A DNA stretch of 64,000 nucleotides from Anaerohalosphaera lusitana (lineage in GTDB: Bacteria > Planctomycetota > Phycisphaerae > Sedimentisphaerales > Anaerohalosphaeraceae), in NCBI RefSeq assembly GCF_002007645.1, contig NZ_CP019791.1:3154593-3218592 (forward strand), read 5' to 3'. The position numbers and the translations under genes are program-made. Positions 51,628 to 62,184 of the stretch are shown here, in pieces. Positions within the stretch are counted from its first letter, which is position 1, and each line of letters starts with the position of its first letter. The notes beneath the pieces were generated by a model. That model was not told where the DNA came from and searched no databases. It was given only the letters and a program-made list of their open reading frames with translations.

Positions 51628-53475
51628 CTATTCTTCACCACCGCTGAACTGCGGAAGCTTATCAATATACTTCTCCGGATTTTTCTGAAACTCTTCAGGA
51701 CATCCCGCACAGCAGAAATAAACCTTCTTGCCTTTGTACTCCACAAAAATATCCTTGTTGATCTTACCGCCCATCACAGGACAGATCGTCTGCTCAGTTG
51801 CTGAGTCTTCAGCTTCAGTATCTTCCTCACTGAACTGCGGAAGCTTATCCAGATACTTCTCCGGATTCTTCTGAAACTCCTCAGGACATCCCGCACAGCA
51901 GAAATAAACCTTCTTGCCTTTGTACTCCACGAAAATATCCTTGTTGATCTTACCGCCCATGACCGGGCACACGATCTGTTCACCATCGCTCTCGACTTCC
52001 AGCTTGGCTCCGTCTTTGCTGTCGGGATCATCATCGTCAGGCGACATCATGCTCGGCTTTGCCTGTATCTGCAATGCCGAATCGATCTTGAAATTACCGC
52101 TCGTAACGATCTCATCACCTGCTTCCAGACCGCTCTGAACGATATAATATTCGCCTGCCTTCGGACCCAGCACGATCTCCCTTCCTTCAAACGTGGGCTT
52201 GTCCTCACCGGGCAGCTTCAGATAAACCACCGCCCGTTTACCGGTGACCAGCACGGATGTTTCCGGAATCACCAGCGGAGCCTGCTGCTCACCTTCTGCT
52301 ATCTCCATGTATCCCATAGAACCGGTCTCCACTAGATCCATTCCACAGATGTCGCAATCGCCCGCCGCCTCTTTCACAATAGACGGATGCATCGGACATA
52401 TCCACTTACCCGCCATTGACGGATCCATGACCTGCCCACCCATCGAGACCTTGGGAGTAACCGTCGCACGAACGAACATCCCCGGCTTGAGCTTTCTGCC
52501 GGGATTCTGCACATTCACTCGCAGCTTAACAGTTCGCGTTTCCTCGTTAAGGATCGGGTCAATAAACGCTATCTTGCCCGTAAACACTTCCCCGGGATAC
52601 GCCTCACTAGTGAAGTCGACCGTCTGACCGTACCGTATCCACATCATGTCCGACTCGTATGCGTCCAGCTTCACCCATACCTGTGACAGGTCCGCGATCG
52701 TATATATCTTCGTCCCCGTCTCGACATACATACCCTCGGTAGCGTTCTTGTGTATAACCACCCCGCCTATGGGAGCATAGATGGTAATATGTTCCGAAGG
52801 CTCGCCCGCCTTCTCGATCTCCTCAATCTGATGATTGGTAAGTCCCAGCAGCCGCAATCTCTCACGTGCGGCTGCAATGTTATTATTCGCCAGCTTACTC
52901 GCCATCTCCGAACCGTCGCTCTTGAGCTTATTCGCCGACTTGATCGCCGACAAAAGAGCCTGCTGGTCCGCCAGAAGCTCAGGACTGTAAAGTTTGACCA
53001 TATGATCGCCCTTACGGACATCGATGCCCGTATAATCCACGAACAGACGATCCAGTCTCCCCGGCACCCACGCGGCAATATTCTTCACCCGTGTTTCGTC
53101 ATAGTCGATCTTGCCCACCATATCGATCTCAGCCTCGACGAACTTACGCTGCACAACACTGGTCTCAACATCCATCAGCTTGACAGCCGCCTCAGAAAAA
53201 CTGATCTGCCTCGGCGCACCACCATCTTCCCCGCTTTCCAGCGGTATCAGGTCCATTCCGCATATGGGACAATCCCCAGGCTCATCCTGAAGGATCTGCG
53301 GATGCATCGAACACGTCCATTGAACCTGTTCCTCCGCAGTATCCTCAGCAGCCGCATGATCAGCATGCGTTTGATCGATGGGTTTTGCAAGATAACCCAG
53401 GACAAAAACGAATCCCAGCAAGAGAATGATGCCCAGTACTTTACTAGAGTTTATAACTACGCGTTTAACTTTCAT
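51628..53475 (-). CDS. CusB-like RND adaptor with two HMBD and two YHS/TRASH modules
   Basis: 615 residues. A signal/anchor (about 12-32) is followed by a heavy-metal-binding domain (WTCSMHPQ at residue 53, CPICGMD), the membrane-fusion hairpin and barrel domains (VDYTGIDVRKGDHMVKLYS; YAPIGGVVIHKNATEGMYV), a second HMBD (ICPMHPS, CDICGMD), then the last beta domain and two nearly identical YHS/TRASH modules (about 498-545 and 560-610), each with CPVMGG and YFCCAGC. The adaptor joins the CusA-like pump to the TolC-like channel in the periplasm. Four metal-binding modules in one adaptor are unusual. Confidence 0.9.
   Translation of the reverse strand: MKVKRVVINSSKVLGIILLLGFVFVLGYLAKPIDQTHADHAAAEDTAEEQVQWTCSMHPQILQDEPGDCPICGMDLIPLESGEDGGAPRQISFSEAAVKLMDVETSVVQRKFVEAEIDMVGKIDYDETRVKNIAAWVPGRLDRLFVDYTGIDVRKGDHMVKLYSPELLADQQALLSAIKSANKLKSDGSEMASKLANNNIAAARERLRLLGLTNHQIEEIEKAGEPSEHITIYAPIGGVVIHKNATEGMYVETGTKIYTIADLSQVWVKLDAYESDMMWIRYGQTVDFTSEAYPGEVFTGKIAFIDPILNEETRTVKLRVNVQNPGRKLKPGMFVRATVTPKVSMGGQVMDPSMAGKWICPMHPSIVKEAAGDCDICGMDLVETGSMGYMEIAEGEQQAPLVIPETSVLVTGKRAVVYLKLPGEDKPTFEGREIVLGPKAGEYYIVQSGLEAGDEIVTSGNFKIDSALQIQAKPSMMSPDDDDPDSKDGAKLEVESDGEQIVCPVMGGKINKDIFVEYKGKKVYFCCAGCPEEFQKNPEKYLDKLPQFSEEDTEAEDSATEQTICPVMGGKINKDIFVEYKGKKVYFCCAGCPEEFQKNPEKYIDKLPQFSGGEE
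51644..51978 (-). repeat. Tandem YHS-coding repeat (2 x 149 bp)
   Basis: 51644-51792 and 51830-51978 have the same length and differ at about a dozen positions, several of them silent. This is a recent in-frame duplication within the CusB-like gene. Confidence 0.88.
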
Positions 53476-53635
53476 ATTATATTAGACCCTTCGATTAACT
53501 CAACACCGACTAGACCAAACGTGGCAAGTGACGATGAAAATCAGTATGATTTTCAAAACAAATCAGTTTTTCACAAGCCCCTATGATAAACTCCGATTAA
53601 ACAGAATGTTTAAAGAACTGAATTATTTCTTCACT

Positions 53636-54937
53636 TTACTTAATCCTACCGCCGGTCAGGGCTTCCAGTTCAGCTAAAGACTGTAAACTGTCTGTAATTG
53701 CCCTTTCCAGCTTCAACTGAAACTCCAGCAACTGCCTTTGAGCATCGACAAGGCTCAAAAAATCAACTTTACCGCTCATATACGCGGTTTCAGAAGCCGA
53801 CACCATCTCGGTTGCCTTAGGCACCAGGATATCCTCGTACAGCTCCACCTTCCTGTTGCCGTCCTGAACCAGATAAACGGTTTTTGACGCTCTTGCGATA
53901 AGATCATTCTGCAGCTCGACCACCTGCGACTTGGCCTTGAGCATATTTGCGGTCGCCTGCCGTTCCCGCGCCCGATTGTTCTTGCCCCATATAGGCAAAT
54001 TAAAAGAAACCGTCGCCATCAGCGCATCCTGACCGCTGTCCGAAACACCCGAATTTACCGCACTCCCCACATCAATCCACTCAATACCCGCTGTCACATC
54101 AGGATATGACCGCTTCCGCGCCAGAACCACCCGCTGACGCGCAACCTCAACCCCGAATCTTTGAGCAGTCAACTCGGGATTCTTTTCCTGCAGGAAAGCC
54201 AGCATCTTTTCCTCCTGCACAGCCTCCGGCTCATACTCTGCCCTCTCGGGCCACGGCAGCGCCGCATCCTCTGGTCTGTTAAGCAACGCATTCAGCTTAG
54301 CCAATATCGGCCTGCGAAGCTCCCTCAGACTCTCCAGTTCATCCGCCAGCTTGGCGTATTCAACCTGTGCCCGAATTATATCCGGATGCTCCGCTGCAGC
54401 AGCCTTGTAACGTATTCGCGCGACCTCCTCAAAATGCTCCAGCAGCTCCAGATTCTGCTCCGCGATCTCGATAGCATTGAAAAGATATGCATACTCGTAA
54501 AATGCCTGTTTGACCTTATTAAAAAGTTCCAGTTTTACAGCTTCGTATCTCTCTTTCGCAGCCTTCGCAGCCATAGCCGCAGCATCGGTCCTGGCCTCGA
54601 TCACACCGAACCACGGAAAAGTCTGGCTGATACCAACCCTCTGCTTCTGCGGCCCAACACGTGTCTCTACTTCTTCGATAAAATACGTATACTTGAATTG
54701 AGGGTCCGGAAGAGCCTCTGACTGAGGCACCTGTTCAACCGCTGCGCGAAATTCCTGAAATGCCCCTTTCAGCTCCGCGTTGTGAAGCGCAGCGTACCTC
54801 AAATAGTCCCTCAAAGTACTAACTTTTACCGTCTTTTGCTCACTTTCACCCTGCTTTTGCCCAGAAACTCCCACTTTTGAAAGCACTAATACGACCACTA
54901 TAAATACCCACACTGTCCTGTTCAAGCTGCTTTTCAA
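53636..54937 (-). CDS. TolC-family outer-membrane factor (CusC-like)
   Basis: 433 residues with a TTG start at 54937 (AGGGAGAT 5 nt upstream). Signal peptide, then the two repeated coiled-coil/beta halves of outer-membrane efflux proteins (PF02321): DYLRYAALHNAELKGAFQEF at the beginning and LPIWGKNNRARERQATANML in the second half. It forms the exit duct for the CusA/CusB-like pump. It is first in the efflux group; a 160-bp gap before the adaptor gene shows nothing notable. Confidence 0.9.
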   Translation of the reverse strand: MKSSLNRTVWVFIVVVLVLSKVGVSGQKQGESEQKTVKVSTLRDYLRYAALHNAELKGAFQEFRAAVEQVPQSEALPDPQFKYTYFIEEVETRVGPQKQRVGISQTFPWFGVIEARTDAAAMAAKAAKERYEAVKLELFNKVKQAFYEYAYLFNAIEIAEQNLELLEHFEEVARIRYKAAAAEHPDIIRAQVEYAKLADELESLRELRRPILAKLNALLNRPEDAALPWPERAEYEPEAVQEEKMLAFLQEKNPELTAQRFGVEVARQRVVLARKRSYPDVTAGIEWIDVGSAVNSGVSDSGQDALMATVSFNLPIWGKNNRARERQATANMLKAKSQVVELQNDLIARASKTVYLVQDGNRKVELYEDILVPKATEMVSASETAYMSGKVDFLSLVDAQRQLLEFQLKLERAITDSLQSLAELEALTGGRIK

Positions 54938-55082
54938 GGCTTATCTCCCTAAAATGTTTCACCATTTATATGCTATAAACCCACTGGCTGCGCTGGTGTC
55001 GATAACACAAAAATCCAAAATTTTCCATCCAATTATAAACCGCTAAACCATTGCTGCATAACATGTTAGCTGCTGCTGCCTA

Positions 55083-56624
55083 CTAAGACATCAACGGCCG
55101 CCACTTCCGTCCATCTGCCTCGATCAGCCTGTCCGCGGACTCTGGCCCAGCCGTTCCAGCCGCATACTCATACAACTCACCTGCTCCAGAATCCGCCATT
55201 TTGATCACCGGATCCAGCAATTTCCACGAAAGCTCCACATCATCCTGCCGCGTAAACAGCGTCTGATCACCCACCATGCTGTCCAGCAGCAGCCTCTGAT
55301 ACGCCTCCGGGGCTCCGCTGCCGAACACTTTTGCATAGTCAAAATTCATGTTCAGAGTCGTCATACACACCTTCGAACCCGGCCTCTTGGCCTGAAAACT
55401 CAGTTTTATGCCCTCATCAGGCTGGATTTTCAACACTATCGTATTCGCCGGCAGCTCGTCCAATCCCACCGCCGCGAACATCGAATGAGGCACTGTCTTG
55501 AATGTGATCGCTACCTCTGTCAATCTCGCCGGCAGCCGTTTTCCGGTCCGCAGATAGAACGGCACACCTTTCCACCGCCAATTATCAACCAATAATTTCG
55601 CCGCTACATACGTATCCGTCCGCGAATCCTCTGCAACGCCTTCTTCCTGGCGATAGCCCACTACGTCCTCGCCTTCTACCTCACCAGCAGCATACTGCCC
55701 TCTAATGACTGCAGAATCAATGTTTTCATCTTCCAGAGGCCGAATGCATTTGAGCAGTTTGACCTTTTCATCGCGTATATGGTCCGCCTCAAATGAGGCC
55801 GGAGGCTCCATCGCCACCAGCGCCAGCATACCAAGCATATGATTCTGGAACATATCCCTAACTGCGCCTGCACTCTCATAATATCCTGCCCTGTGTCCTA
55901 TACCCAACGACTCGGCTATGGTTATCTGAACGTGATCCACGTAGTTTCGGTTCCATACAGGTTCAAAAATTGTATTAGCAAACCGAAACATAAGAATATT
56001 CTGCACGGTTTCCTTGCCCAGATAGTGATCGATCCTGTAGACCTGAGATTCATGAAAATGCTCGCCTATACGCCTGTTGAGCTCTCTTGCGGTCTCCAGG
56101 TCGTGTCCGAACGGTTTTTCAATTACCAGCCGCGGCTGGCCGGGACATTCGCAGGATATCGGCTTCGACAGGCCGGCCTGTCCCAGGTGTTCGGCGACAT
56201 CGGCATATATTTTGGGCGGCACAGAAAGGTAGAAAATATGACAGCCCCCTACCGCATATTTACCGTCCAGCTCTTTGAGTCGGGCCTTTATATCTTCGTA
56301 GAACTTGGGATCATCGTACTGGCCGGACAGATAAAACATCCGAGTAAGAAATTTTTCCGATACGTCTCTGTTCTGGGCCGTTTTCTCGACGCTCTCCCGA
56401 ACGACCGAACGAAATTCCTCATCACTGAATTGCGTTCGGCCGCAACCCATAAGGTAAAATTTATCCGACAGCAGACCTCGCTCATACAAATCGTGCAGAC
56501 TGCCGAACAGTTTTCGGCGGGCAAGATCTCCCGAAGCACCAAACACTACAAGGCCGTACGGCTGGCCGGGTATTTCCGCACAAGCCATTTCCTGGTTGTC
56601 CACCGTCGGCTGCACCTCAGGCAT
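55083..56624 (-). CDS. zwf: Glucose-6-phosphate 1-dehydrogenase
   Basis: 513 residues, the normal family length. N-terminal NADP-binding [16 protein letters not shown], the active-site signature [14 protein letters not shown], and [14 protein letters not shown]. It oxidises glucose-6-phosphate to 6-phosphogluconolactone, the first step of the oxidative pentose-phosphate pathway, giving NADPH. The start overlaps the DUF255 gene by 8 bp, so the two are cotranscribed. Cytoplasmic. Confidence 0.96.
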   Translation of the reverse strand: MPEVQPTVDNQEMACAEIPGQPYGLVVFGASGDLARRKLFGSLHDLYERGLLSDKFYLMGCGRTQFSDEEFRSVVRESVEKTAQNRDVSEKFLTRMFYLSGQYDDPKFYEDIKARLKELDGKYAVGGCHIFYLSVPPKIYADVAEHLGQAGLSKPISCECPGQPRLVIEKPFGHDLETARELNRRIGEHFHESQVYRIDHYLGKETVQNILMFRFANTIFEPVWNRNYVDHVQITIAESLGIGHRAGYYESAGAVRDMFQNHMLGMLALVAMEPPASFEADHIRDEKVKLLKCIRPLEDENIDSAVIRGQYAAGEVEGEDVVGYRQEEGVAEDSRTDTYVAAKLLVDNWRWKGVPFYLRTGKRLPARLTEVAITFKTVPHSMFAAVGLDELPANTIVLKIQPDEGIKLSFQAKRPGSKVCMTTLNMNFDYAKVFGSGAPEAYQRLLLDSMVGDQTLFTRQDDVELSWKLLDPVIKMADSGAGELYEYAAGTAGPESADRLIEADGRKWRPLMS

Positions 56625-58665
56625 TTTCCGGTTCCTTTCCCGCTAATTCATCGATTGCTTTTCTGAAAACCTCCATGTCCGTGACGGGCTCACGGCATGC
56701 TTTACCAATGCAAATATATGCCGTGGTGCTGTTGTCCTTTGTTTCGACTTCACTTTCAACCTTCCACCAGGTTCGAGGCAGAAACCTTTCGTTGACTGCA
56801 TCGAGCATTTCCGTGACCTCGGGCCCCTGCTCGCCGGGTGCTATTCGAATCGAACTGACGGGGCCGAGTCTGTAGTCAAGTCCTGTGAGCATATCTGCAA
56901 GTGATGTCGGGACGGTTTCAAATCTGCCCGAAAAGGCCTTGAGCAACTGCTCCGCTCGATCCATGAAATCCTGTCTGTCCGCAAGGCAGGCCGCTCTTAG
57001 CAGAACCTCTGCAGCAATAGAATTGCCGCTGGGCAGGGCGCCGTCGTAGTCAGGCTTGAATCTCATTAAAGGCGAATCGCTCTGCTCGTCCGTCAGATAG
57101 AAGCTGCCGTCCTGGGCCTGGAACTTGTCAAGCATTTCCTCGATCAGTTCAACGGTCCTGTCCTGCCATTCGGGGCTGATATCCGCCAGATTAATATCAA
57201 GCAGACCCCGTGCGAGGAATGCATAATCCTCCAGCGTGCCGCGTCCTATCTTTGCCCCCTCGAAGCTGTGCCGTCGCAACTGTGTGCCCTCCGCCAGATC
57301 GTCAAGCAGGTAGATCGCCGCCCGTCTTGCTGCGTCGAGGTAATTCTCATTACCGAGAACTCTGCCGCCTGCGGCGAAAGCCGAGATCGCAAGGCCGTTC
57401 CATGCGGTTATGACTTTTTCATCTCTGGCTGGCCTTGTCCTTGTCTTTCTGGCCTGGAACAACTTTTTCTTCGCCGAATATATAAGTTTTTCATAGTCAG
57501 CTTCACTGATTTCGTGTCTCGGGGCGACTTCGGAAACATCCCCGCTAATTGAAAGTGTGGACGGCTGGTCAGAGATGCCGAAATAATCGCAAACTATATC
57601 AGCCGTCTTGCCATCAAGCACGTCAGCCACTTCTTCTCTGGTCCAGAGATAGAATTTGCCTTCAACACCTTCACTGTCGGCGTCTTCGGCGGAATAGAAT
57701 CCACCCTGCGGTGACTGCATGTCCCTGATGAGGTAATCCAGCGTTTCGCGTGCTGCGTCTGCGTAGAATTGCTCGCCGGTAATCTGATAGAACTGCAGAT
57801 ATATTTTTGCGAGGAGGGCCTGGTCGTAAAGCATCTTTTCGTAGTGCGGGATCTGCCATTTCGCATCGGTGGCATACCTGTGAAACCCGCCGCCTAGTTG
57901 GTCATAGATGCCGCCTTGAGCCATCTTATTGAGAGTTTGACCCACCATCGATAATGCATCCTGATTTCCTGTCCGGTACCAATAGATGAGCAGGAACGAC
58001 AGATTACCGGGCTGGGGGAACTTTGGAGCAGCATTAAAACCGCCGTTTTTCCTGTCAAAATTCGTATGCAGCTCCTTAAACGCCATATCGAGCATTTGAT
58101 CGCTCAGGTCGGTTTTGGCGGGTGTATTGGCAAGCTGACTGATAAGCAGATTCGTAAATCTGCCGGCTGATGTGATCAATTCTTCACGACGGTTATTCCA
58201 GGCCTCTACAAGGGCGAGCAGCACCCTGTCAAAACCCGCGTGACCTCCTGCATCGCGCGGGGGGAAGTATGTTCCACCGTAGAATGGCTGCTTGTCAGGC
58301 GTGAGGAATACAGACAGGGGCCAACCACCGCCGCCCGTCATCGCCTGAACTGCCTGCATGTAGATACTGTCGACATCGGGGCGTTCCTCACGGTCAACCT
58401 TGATCGAAACGAAGTGCGTATTGAGTATGGATGCGATCTCGGGATCGCTGAAGCTTTCCTGGGCCATGACATGACACCAGTGGCAGGAAGAATATCCGAC
58501 AGACAAAAATACAGGCTTATCTTCGTCGACGGCTTTTTTGAACGCGTCCTCGCCCCACTGATACCATTCGACGGGATTTTCGGCATGTGATCTCAGGTAA
58601 GGACTGGATGCTTCGGCGAGGCGATATCCTCCCTTTTTGACAGTATTATCAGCACTGGACTTCAT
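56617..58665 (-). CDS. DUF255/YyaL-type thioredoxin-domain protein
   Basis: About 682 residues from the ATG at 58665 (GGAGG 8 nt upstream). The N-terminal thioredoxin-like domain (DUF255) has [15 protein letters not shown] with a CxxC. The C-terminal (alpha/alpha)6 barrel resembles N-acylglucosamine 2-epimerases and cellobiose epimerases ([34 protein letters not shown]). The family (YyaL, SSP411) is widespread and its reaction is not established. It is coupled to zwf, so a role in sugar or redox metabolism is plausible. Confidence 0.9.
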   Translation of the reverse strand: MKSSADNTVKKGGYRLAEASSPYLRSHAENPVEWYQWGEDAFKKAVDEDKPVFLSVGYSSCHWCHVMAQESFSDPEIASILNTHFVSIKVDREERPDVDSIYMQAVQAMTGGGGWPLSVFLTPDKQPFYGGTYFPPRDAGGHAGFDRVLLALVEAWNNRREELITSAGRFTNLLISQLANTPAKTDLSDQMLDMAFKELHTNFDRKNGGFNAAPKFPQPGNLSFLLIYWYRTGNQDALSMVGQTLNKMAQGGIYDQLGGGFHRYATDAKWQIPHYEKMLYDQALLAKIYLQFYQITGEQFYADAARETLDYLIRDMQSPQGGFYSAEDADSEGVEGKFYLWTREEVADVLDGKTADIVCDYFGISDQPSTLSISGDVSEVAPRHEISEADYEKLIYSAKKKLFQARKTRTRPARDEKVITAWNGLAISAFAAGGRVLGNENYLDAARRAAIYLLDDLAEGTQLRRHSFEGAKIGRGTLEDYAFLARGLLDINLADISPEWQDRTVELIEEMLDKFQAQDGSFYLTDEQSDSPLMRFKPDYDGALPSGNSIAAEVLLRAACLADRQDFMDRAEQLLKAFSGRFETVPTSLADMLTGLDYRLGPVSSIRIAPGEQGPEVTEMLDAVNERFLPRTWWKVESEVETKDNSTTAYICIGKACREPVTDMEVFRKAIDELAGKEPENA

Positions 58666-58786
58666 AGTTGTAACCTCCACTAGTCTTTCAAACAAAAGCT
58701 GTAATCAGAAGCAAAACAACGCAGCTAACTTAGTTTTTACGCACCAAACAGCTACCAGCACGCAAAAAAGACGAGAAGTCATCCCG

Positions 58787-59251
58787 TTAAGCCGAATTTG
58801 GGAAAACAACCCTTATGAGCTCATCGGGCTCAAGCCGCCATGCGGAACCTTTGCCCTCGTAAAAGCCGTGCTCTTCGATCAGATGAATATTGAGGTCCGA
58901 CCACTGGATAGTTTGGCCGGTGCGTTTGTTTCTGACTGCTGTGATCCTCTTTGCGAATCTGCCGCTGTGTGGCCAGGGGCAGACGAGTATGCCCTTCGCC
59001 TCGTCGACCATGACCTCGAGCTCGCCTTCAACCTCAGCCAGCATGCCCAGGCGGGCGATGCCTGCTTCGGTCAATTCGCGCATACGTTTGGCTATCTGTT
59101 TATGCGTTTTATTATGGTGCTCAACTGCTGCTGCATCGGTGTCCAGTATCTCGGTGAGGTCACGAGGGTCATCGCCCAGAAATCCACCAGCGACAAGCTT
59201 TGAGGACCGCAGGACGCTTTCAAGCTTTTCCATGTCAGGCGATTTCTTCAC
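58787..59251 (-). CDS. Uncharacterised protein downstream of nqrF
   Basis: 154 residues from a GTG at 59251 with AGGGGA 5 nt upstream. Mixed alpha/beta, no signal peptide or membrane span. Features: an N-terminal LRSSKLVAGGFLGDDPRDL, a central HHNKTHKQIAKRMREL and a Trp/Pro-rich C-terminal half (ILVCPWPHSGRFAKRI, IQWSDLNIHLIEEHGF). I do not recognise the family. It follows nqrF by 9 bp, so it probably belongs to the operon. Confidence 0.75.
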   Translation of the reverse strand: MKKSPDMEKLESVLRSSKLVAGGFLGDDPRDLTEILDTDAAAVEHHNKTHKQIAKRMRELTEAGIARLGMLAEVEGELEVMVDEAKGILVCPWPHSGRFAKRITAVRNKRTGQTIQWSDLNIHLIEEHGFYEGKGSAWRLEPDELIRVVFPNSA

Positions 59252-59260
59252 AGCATTCCC

Positions 59261-60361
59261 CTATGCGAATTTATCGTAGAATATCTTATCCTCAGCCATT
59301 CCCAGTTCGCCGAGCACCTTGACGGATGCGTCGATCATGCCCGGACTGCCGCACAGGTAAGCTTCGCATTCGGCGGCGTTCGAGACATTGCGTCGGACCG
59401 CATCGGTGACTAGCCCGGTCTCTCCGTCCCACTGCTCGTCCTCTTCGGGACTTGCTACCACTGGGACGAACTTGAAATTTGCGAGTTCCTGCTCGAACTG
59501 TTTCATCTCGTCCAGAAGGAACAGTTCTTTGACCTTGTTGGCCCCGAAGAAGTAGGTAGCGGGCCTTTGTATATCCATGTTCTTCATGTGGTGCAGAATG
59601 CATTTGATCGGGGCCATGCCCGAACCGCCGGCGATAAAGATCGCTGGTGCATCGGTATCGCTGAGGTGAAACTCGCCGTGAGGGCCGTTCATGGTGATTT
59701 CATCATCCAGACCGATATATTCGAACAGCCAGGTAGTACAGATCCCGCCGGGCACGAGCCTTACTATGGTTTCGACGGCGTTTTTGTCAGCAGGATCCGA
59801 GGAAATGGAATATGCACGATATACTTCTTCGATGCCGGACTTGTATGAGGGCGTCTTTAGCTGGATGTATTGGCCGGGGGTGAAATCAATTCTGTCGGGT
59901 TCGACCAGTTCGAATCTGAACTGCTTGATATCGTGGGTGAGGTCCTTGATTTCGGCGATTTTTGCAGTGAATTCGCTAACCGAGAGCAGCTCCTTCGGAA
60001 CAAGTATGCTGAGGTTGTTTCGCACCTTGACCTGGCAGGCGAGTCGATAGTCGTTCTCTATTTCGTCTTTCTCTAAAAACGGCAATTCTGTCGGCATGAG
60101 ATGTCCTGCGCCTTCGGGGACCTTGAGCTTGCACAGGCCGCAGGTACCTCGTCCGCCGCAGGCACTGGGAACGAAAAGTTTCTGATCGGTGAGGACGCTG
60201 AGCAGCGACTTGCCGCCCTGGACCTTTATCTCTTCTTCGCCGTTTACATCTATTGTGCATTCGCCGTAGTTGCCGACTGTCTTTTCAGATATCACCAGCA
60301 GAAGCGCAAGTCCGGCTCCTATGCTGCTGACTGCCAATACTGAAAGCACAACGGTCATCAT
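59261..60361 (-). CDS. nqrF: Na+-translocating NADH:quinone reductase subunit F
   Basis: 366 residues (family about 405). An N-terminal membrane anchor is followed by a [2Fe-2S] domain with CGGRGTCGLC and a later Cys in LACQVKV, then FAD-binding (YRAYSISSDP) and NADH-binding (FIAGGSGMAPI, YLCGSPGM) domains. It takes electrons from NADH and passes them into the complex. Last of the nqr genes on this strand. Confidence 0.95.
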   Translation of the reverse strand: MMTVVLSVLAVSSIGAGLALLLVISEKTVGNYGECTIDVNGEEEIKVQGGKSLLSVLTDQKLFVPSACGGRGTCGLCKLKVPEGAGHLMPTELPFLEKDEIENDYRLACQVKVRNNLSILVPKELLSVSEFTAKIAEIKDLTHDIKQFRFELVEPDRIDFTPGQYIQLKTPSYKSGIEEVYRAYSISSDPADKNAVETIVRLVPGGICTTWLFEYIGLDDEITMNGPHGEFHLSDTDAPAIFIAGGSGMAPIKCILHHMKNMDIQRPATYFFGANKVKELFLLDEMKQFEQELANFKFVPVVASPEEDEQWDGETGLVTDAVRRNVSNAAECEAYLCGSPGMIDASVKVLGELGMAEDKIFYDKFA

Positions 60362-60362
60362 T

Positions 60363-60950
60363 TTAGCTCAACACCCCCGTAAAACCGATAAACGCCAGTG
60401 CCATCAGTCCCGCGATGATCAGGGTTATGCCCGGTCCCTGGAGGCCCTCGGGTACGTTTGCGGTGTTCATTCGCTGCCGTATGCCCGCCATTGCCAGGAT
60501 CGCCAGCAGCCAGCCGATTCCGCTGCCGAAGCCGTACGCGATGGTGACGATGAACGAATAATCACGAATAACCATGAACAGCGAAACGCCGAGGATGGCG
60601 CAGTTTACGGTGATCAGCGGCAGGAATATGCCAAGATTGGCGTAGAGAACGGGTGAGAAACGCTCGATGACCATCTCGACAAACTGCACGAAGGCAGCGA
60701 TGACGATGATGAACATTATAAAGCGGAAAAATTCCAGTTCTAGAGGCACAAGCACATAATGATAAGCGACCCAGTTCAGCAGTGATGTGCAGGTCATCAC
60801 GAATATGACGGCAAAGCCCAGGCCCATGGCGGTCTTGACCTCACGTGAAACGGACGTGAACGGGCACATACCGAGAAAATATACGAGCAGTATGTTGTTG
60901 GTGAAAATGGCTGCGAAACCGACCGTCAGTGCTGTTCGTAATTCTTCCAT
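60363..60950 (-). CDS. nqrE: Na+-translocating NADH:quinone reductase subunit E
   Basis: 195 residues with six membrane helices. LVYFLGMCPFTSVSREVKTA near the N-terminus and a second Cys in ILGVSLF-type context belong to the NqrE/RnfA family, whose symmetric Cys pair (with NqrD) binds an iron centre. It starts two bases after nqrD and ends one base before nqrF. NqrE rather than RnfA is inferred from the neighbouring nqrF. Confidence 0.94.
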   Translation of the reverse strand: MEELRTALTVGFAAIFTNNILLVYFLGMCPFTSVSREVKTAMGLGFAVIFVMTCTSLLNWVAYHYVLVPLELEFFRFIMFIIVIAAFVQFVEMVIERFSPVLYANLGIFLPLITVNCAILGVSLFMVIRDYSFIVTIAYGFGSGIGWLLAILAMAGIRQRMNTANVPEGLQGPGITLIIAGLMALAFIGFTGVLS

Positions 60951-60952
60951 GG

Positions 60953-61579
60953 TTATTTAGCCTCCTCTCTGGGCTTGAACGACCTGCAGAGCCAGATGGT
61001 GCACGCCAGAGCGAAGAAGGCTCCGGGGGGCATGACCATGATGGTCCACTTGTCCCAGATGGTCGAAAAGTACGGCATCGGATAGCCCAGGATGCTTCCC
61101 ATGCCCAGGAGCTCGCGGCTGGTTGCAATGACCAGCAGCAGCATGGAATAGCCGACGCCGTTGGAAAAGCCGTCGACGATGGAGGGCCATATCGGGTTCG
61201 AGCGTGCGAAGCCTTCGCAGCGCCCCATGATGATGCAGTTCGTGATGATCAGGCCGACATAGGGGCCGAGGTTTTCGCTCATTTCGGGCCAGTAGCCCTT
61301 GAGGATCACATCGACGATGATGACGTAGAAAGCTATAATGAGCGTCTGCACCATCATTCGGATGCTGTGGGGAGTCACCTTGCGGAGAGCGGAAACGGTC
61401 AGGGCGCTGAACGTCAGTACGAGAGTCAGCGAAACGCACATAACGAGGGTGTTCATGACGACATTGGTGACGGCAAGGGTGCTGCAAATTCCGAGGATCT
61501 GCCGGAAGACCGGGTTGTTGTACCACAGACCCTGGACCATGATGCCGCCGGTTGTTTTTGCCTGCTCTCCGTTAGTCAT
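60953..61579 (-). CDS. nqrD: Na+-translocating NADH:quinone reductase subunit D
   Basis: 208 residues, six helices. NPVFRQILGICSTLAVTN and LGPYVGLIITNCIIMGRCEG are NqrD/RnfE signatures, including the Cys that coordinates iron with NqrE. The ATG overlaps the nqrC stop (ATGA). Confidence 0.94.
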   Translation of the reverse strand: MTNGEQAKTTGGIMVQGLWYNNPVFRQILGICSTLAVTNVVMNTLVMCVSLTLVLTFSALTVSALRKVTPHSIRMMVQTLIIAFYVIIVDVILKGYWPEMSENLGPYVGLIITNCIIMGRCEGFARSNPIWPSIVDGFSNGVGYSMLLLVIATSRELLGMGSILGYPMPYFSTIWDKWTIMVMPPGAFFALACTIWLCRSFKPREEAK

Positions 61580-62184
61580 GACTTATCCGTTTCTGTTGAT
61601 CCGCCCTTCCACTGCTGTATGTCTTCGTTGATGAGTACTTCGAGACGTTTGACCGTCTGGGTTGCGCCTGTTATGGCCTCGACCTCGTTCTGATCGAGCT
61701 CGGAGCCGTATGGCTCTATCTGCAAAGGTTTGCCCTGTTGAGCTATGACCTTGCCCTGGAACTGCCGGCGCCAATCCTCTTCCATGATCTTGCCGCCGAG
61801 ACCAGGGGTTTCGTTCTGCTCGTAAAAAGCTATGCCGGTGATGGTTTTGCGGTCCTTTTCGAAACCGATCACGCCTCTGATCGGCGCCCAGAATCCTTTG
61901 CCCGCGACAGGCAGTGCGTAGCCTTTTGTTTCACCGTCCTCCACCAATTCGTAAGAGCCGTCTTCTTTGGGTCCCTGCATCAGTTCGACGAATTTATCGT
62001 GTACCTGCTGACGTTTGAGGTCGCCGTTTCTTGCGACGGCTTCGAGCACTGCACGCTCGAAGGCTATCTGTTCGTTCGCTTCGACCCGCTCTTGGGTAGA
62101 GAAAGTGAAGCCGATAAGTACGGAGCTGAAAAAGGCAGTCACGATGAACATGTATACAACGGGATACCAGACTTTATTGGTCAT
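61576..62184 (-). CDS. nqrC: Na+-translocating NADH:quinone reductase subunit C
   Basis: 202 residues (usual about 255). One N-terminal membrane helix, then an FMN-binding domain with EAITGATQTVKRL, where the second Thr carries covalently bound FMN. It passes electrons towards NqrB. Both ends overlap neighbours by 4 bp. Confidence 0.93.
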   Translation of the reverse strand: MTNKVWYPVVYMFIVTAFFSSVLIGFTFSTQERVEANEQIAFERAVLEAVARNGDLKRQQVHDKFVELMQGPKEDGSYELVEDGETKGYALPVAGKGFWAPIRGVIGFEKDRKTITGIAFYEQNETPGLGGKIMEEDWRRQFQGKVIAQQGKPLQIEPYGSELDQNEVEAITGATQTVKRLEVLINEDIQQWKGGSTETDKS

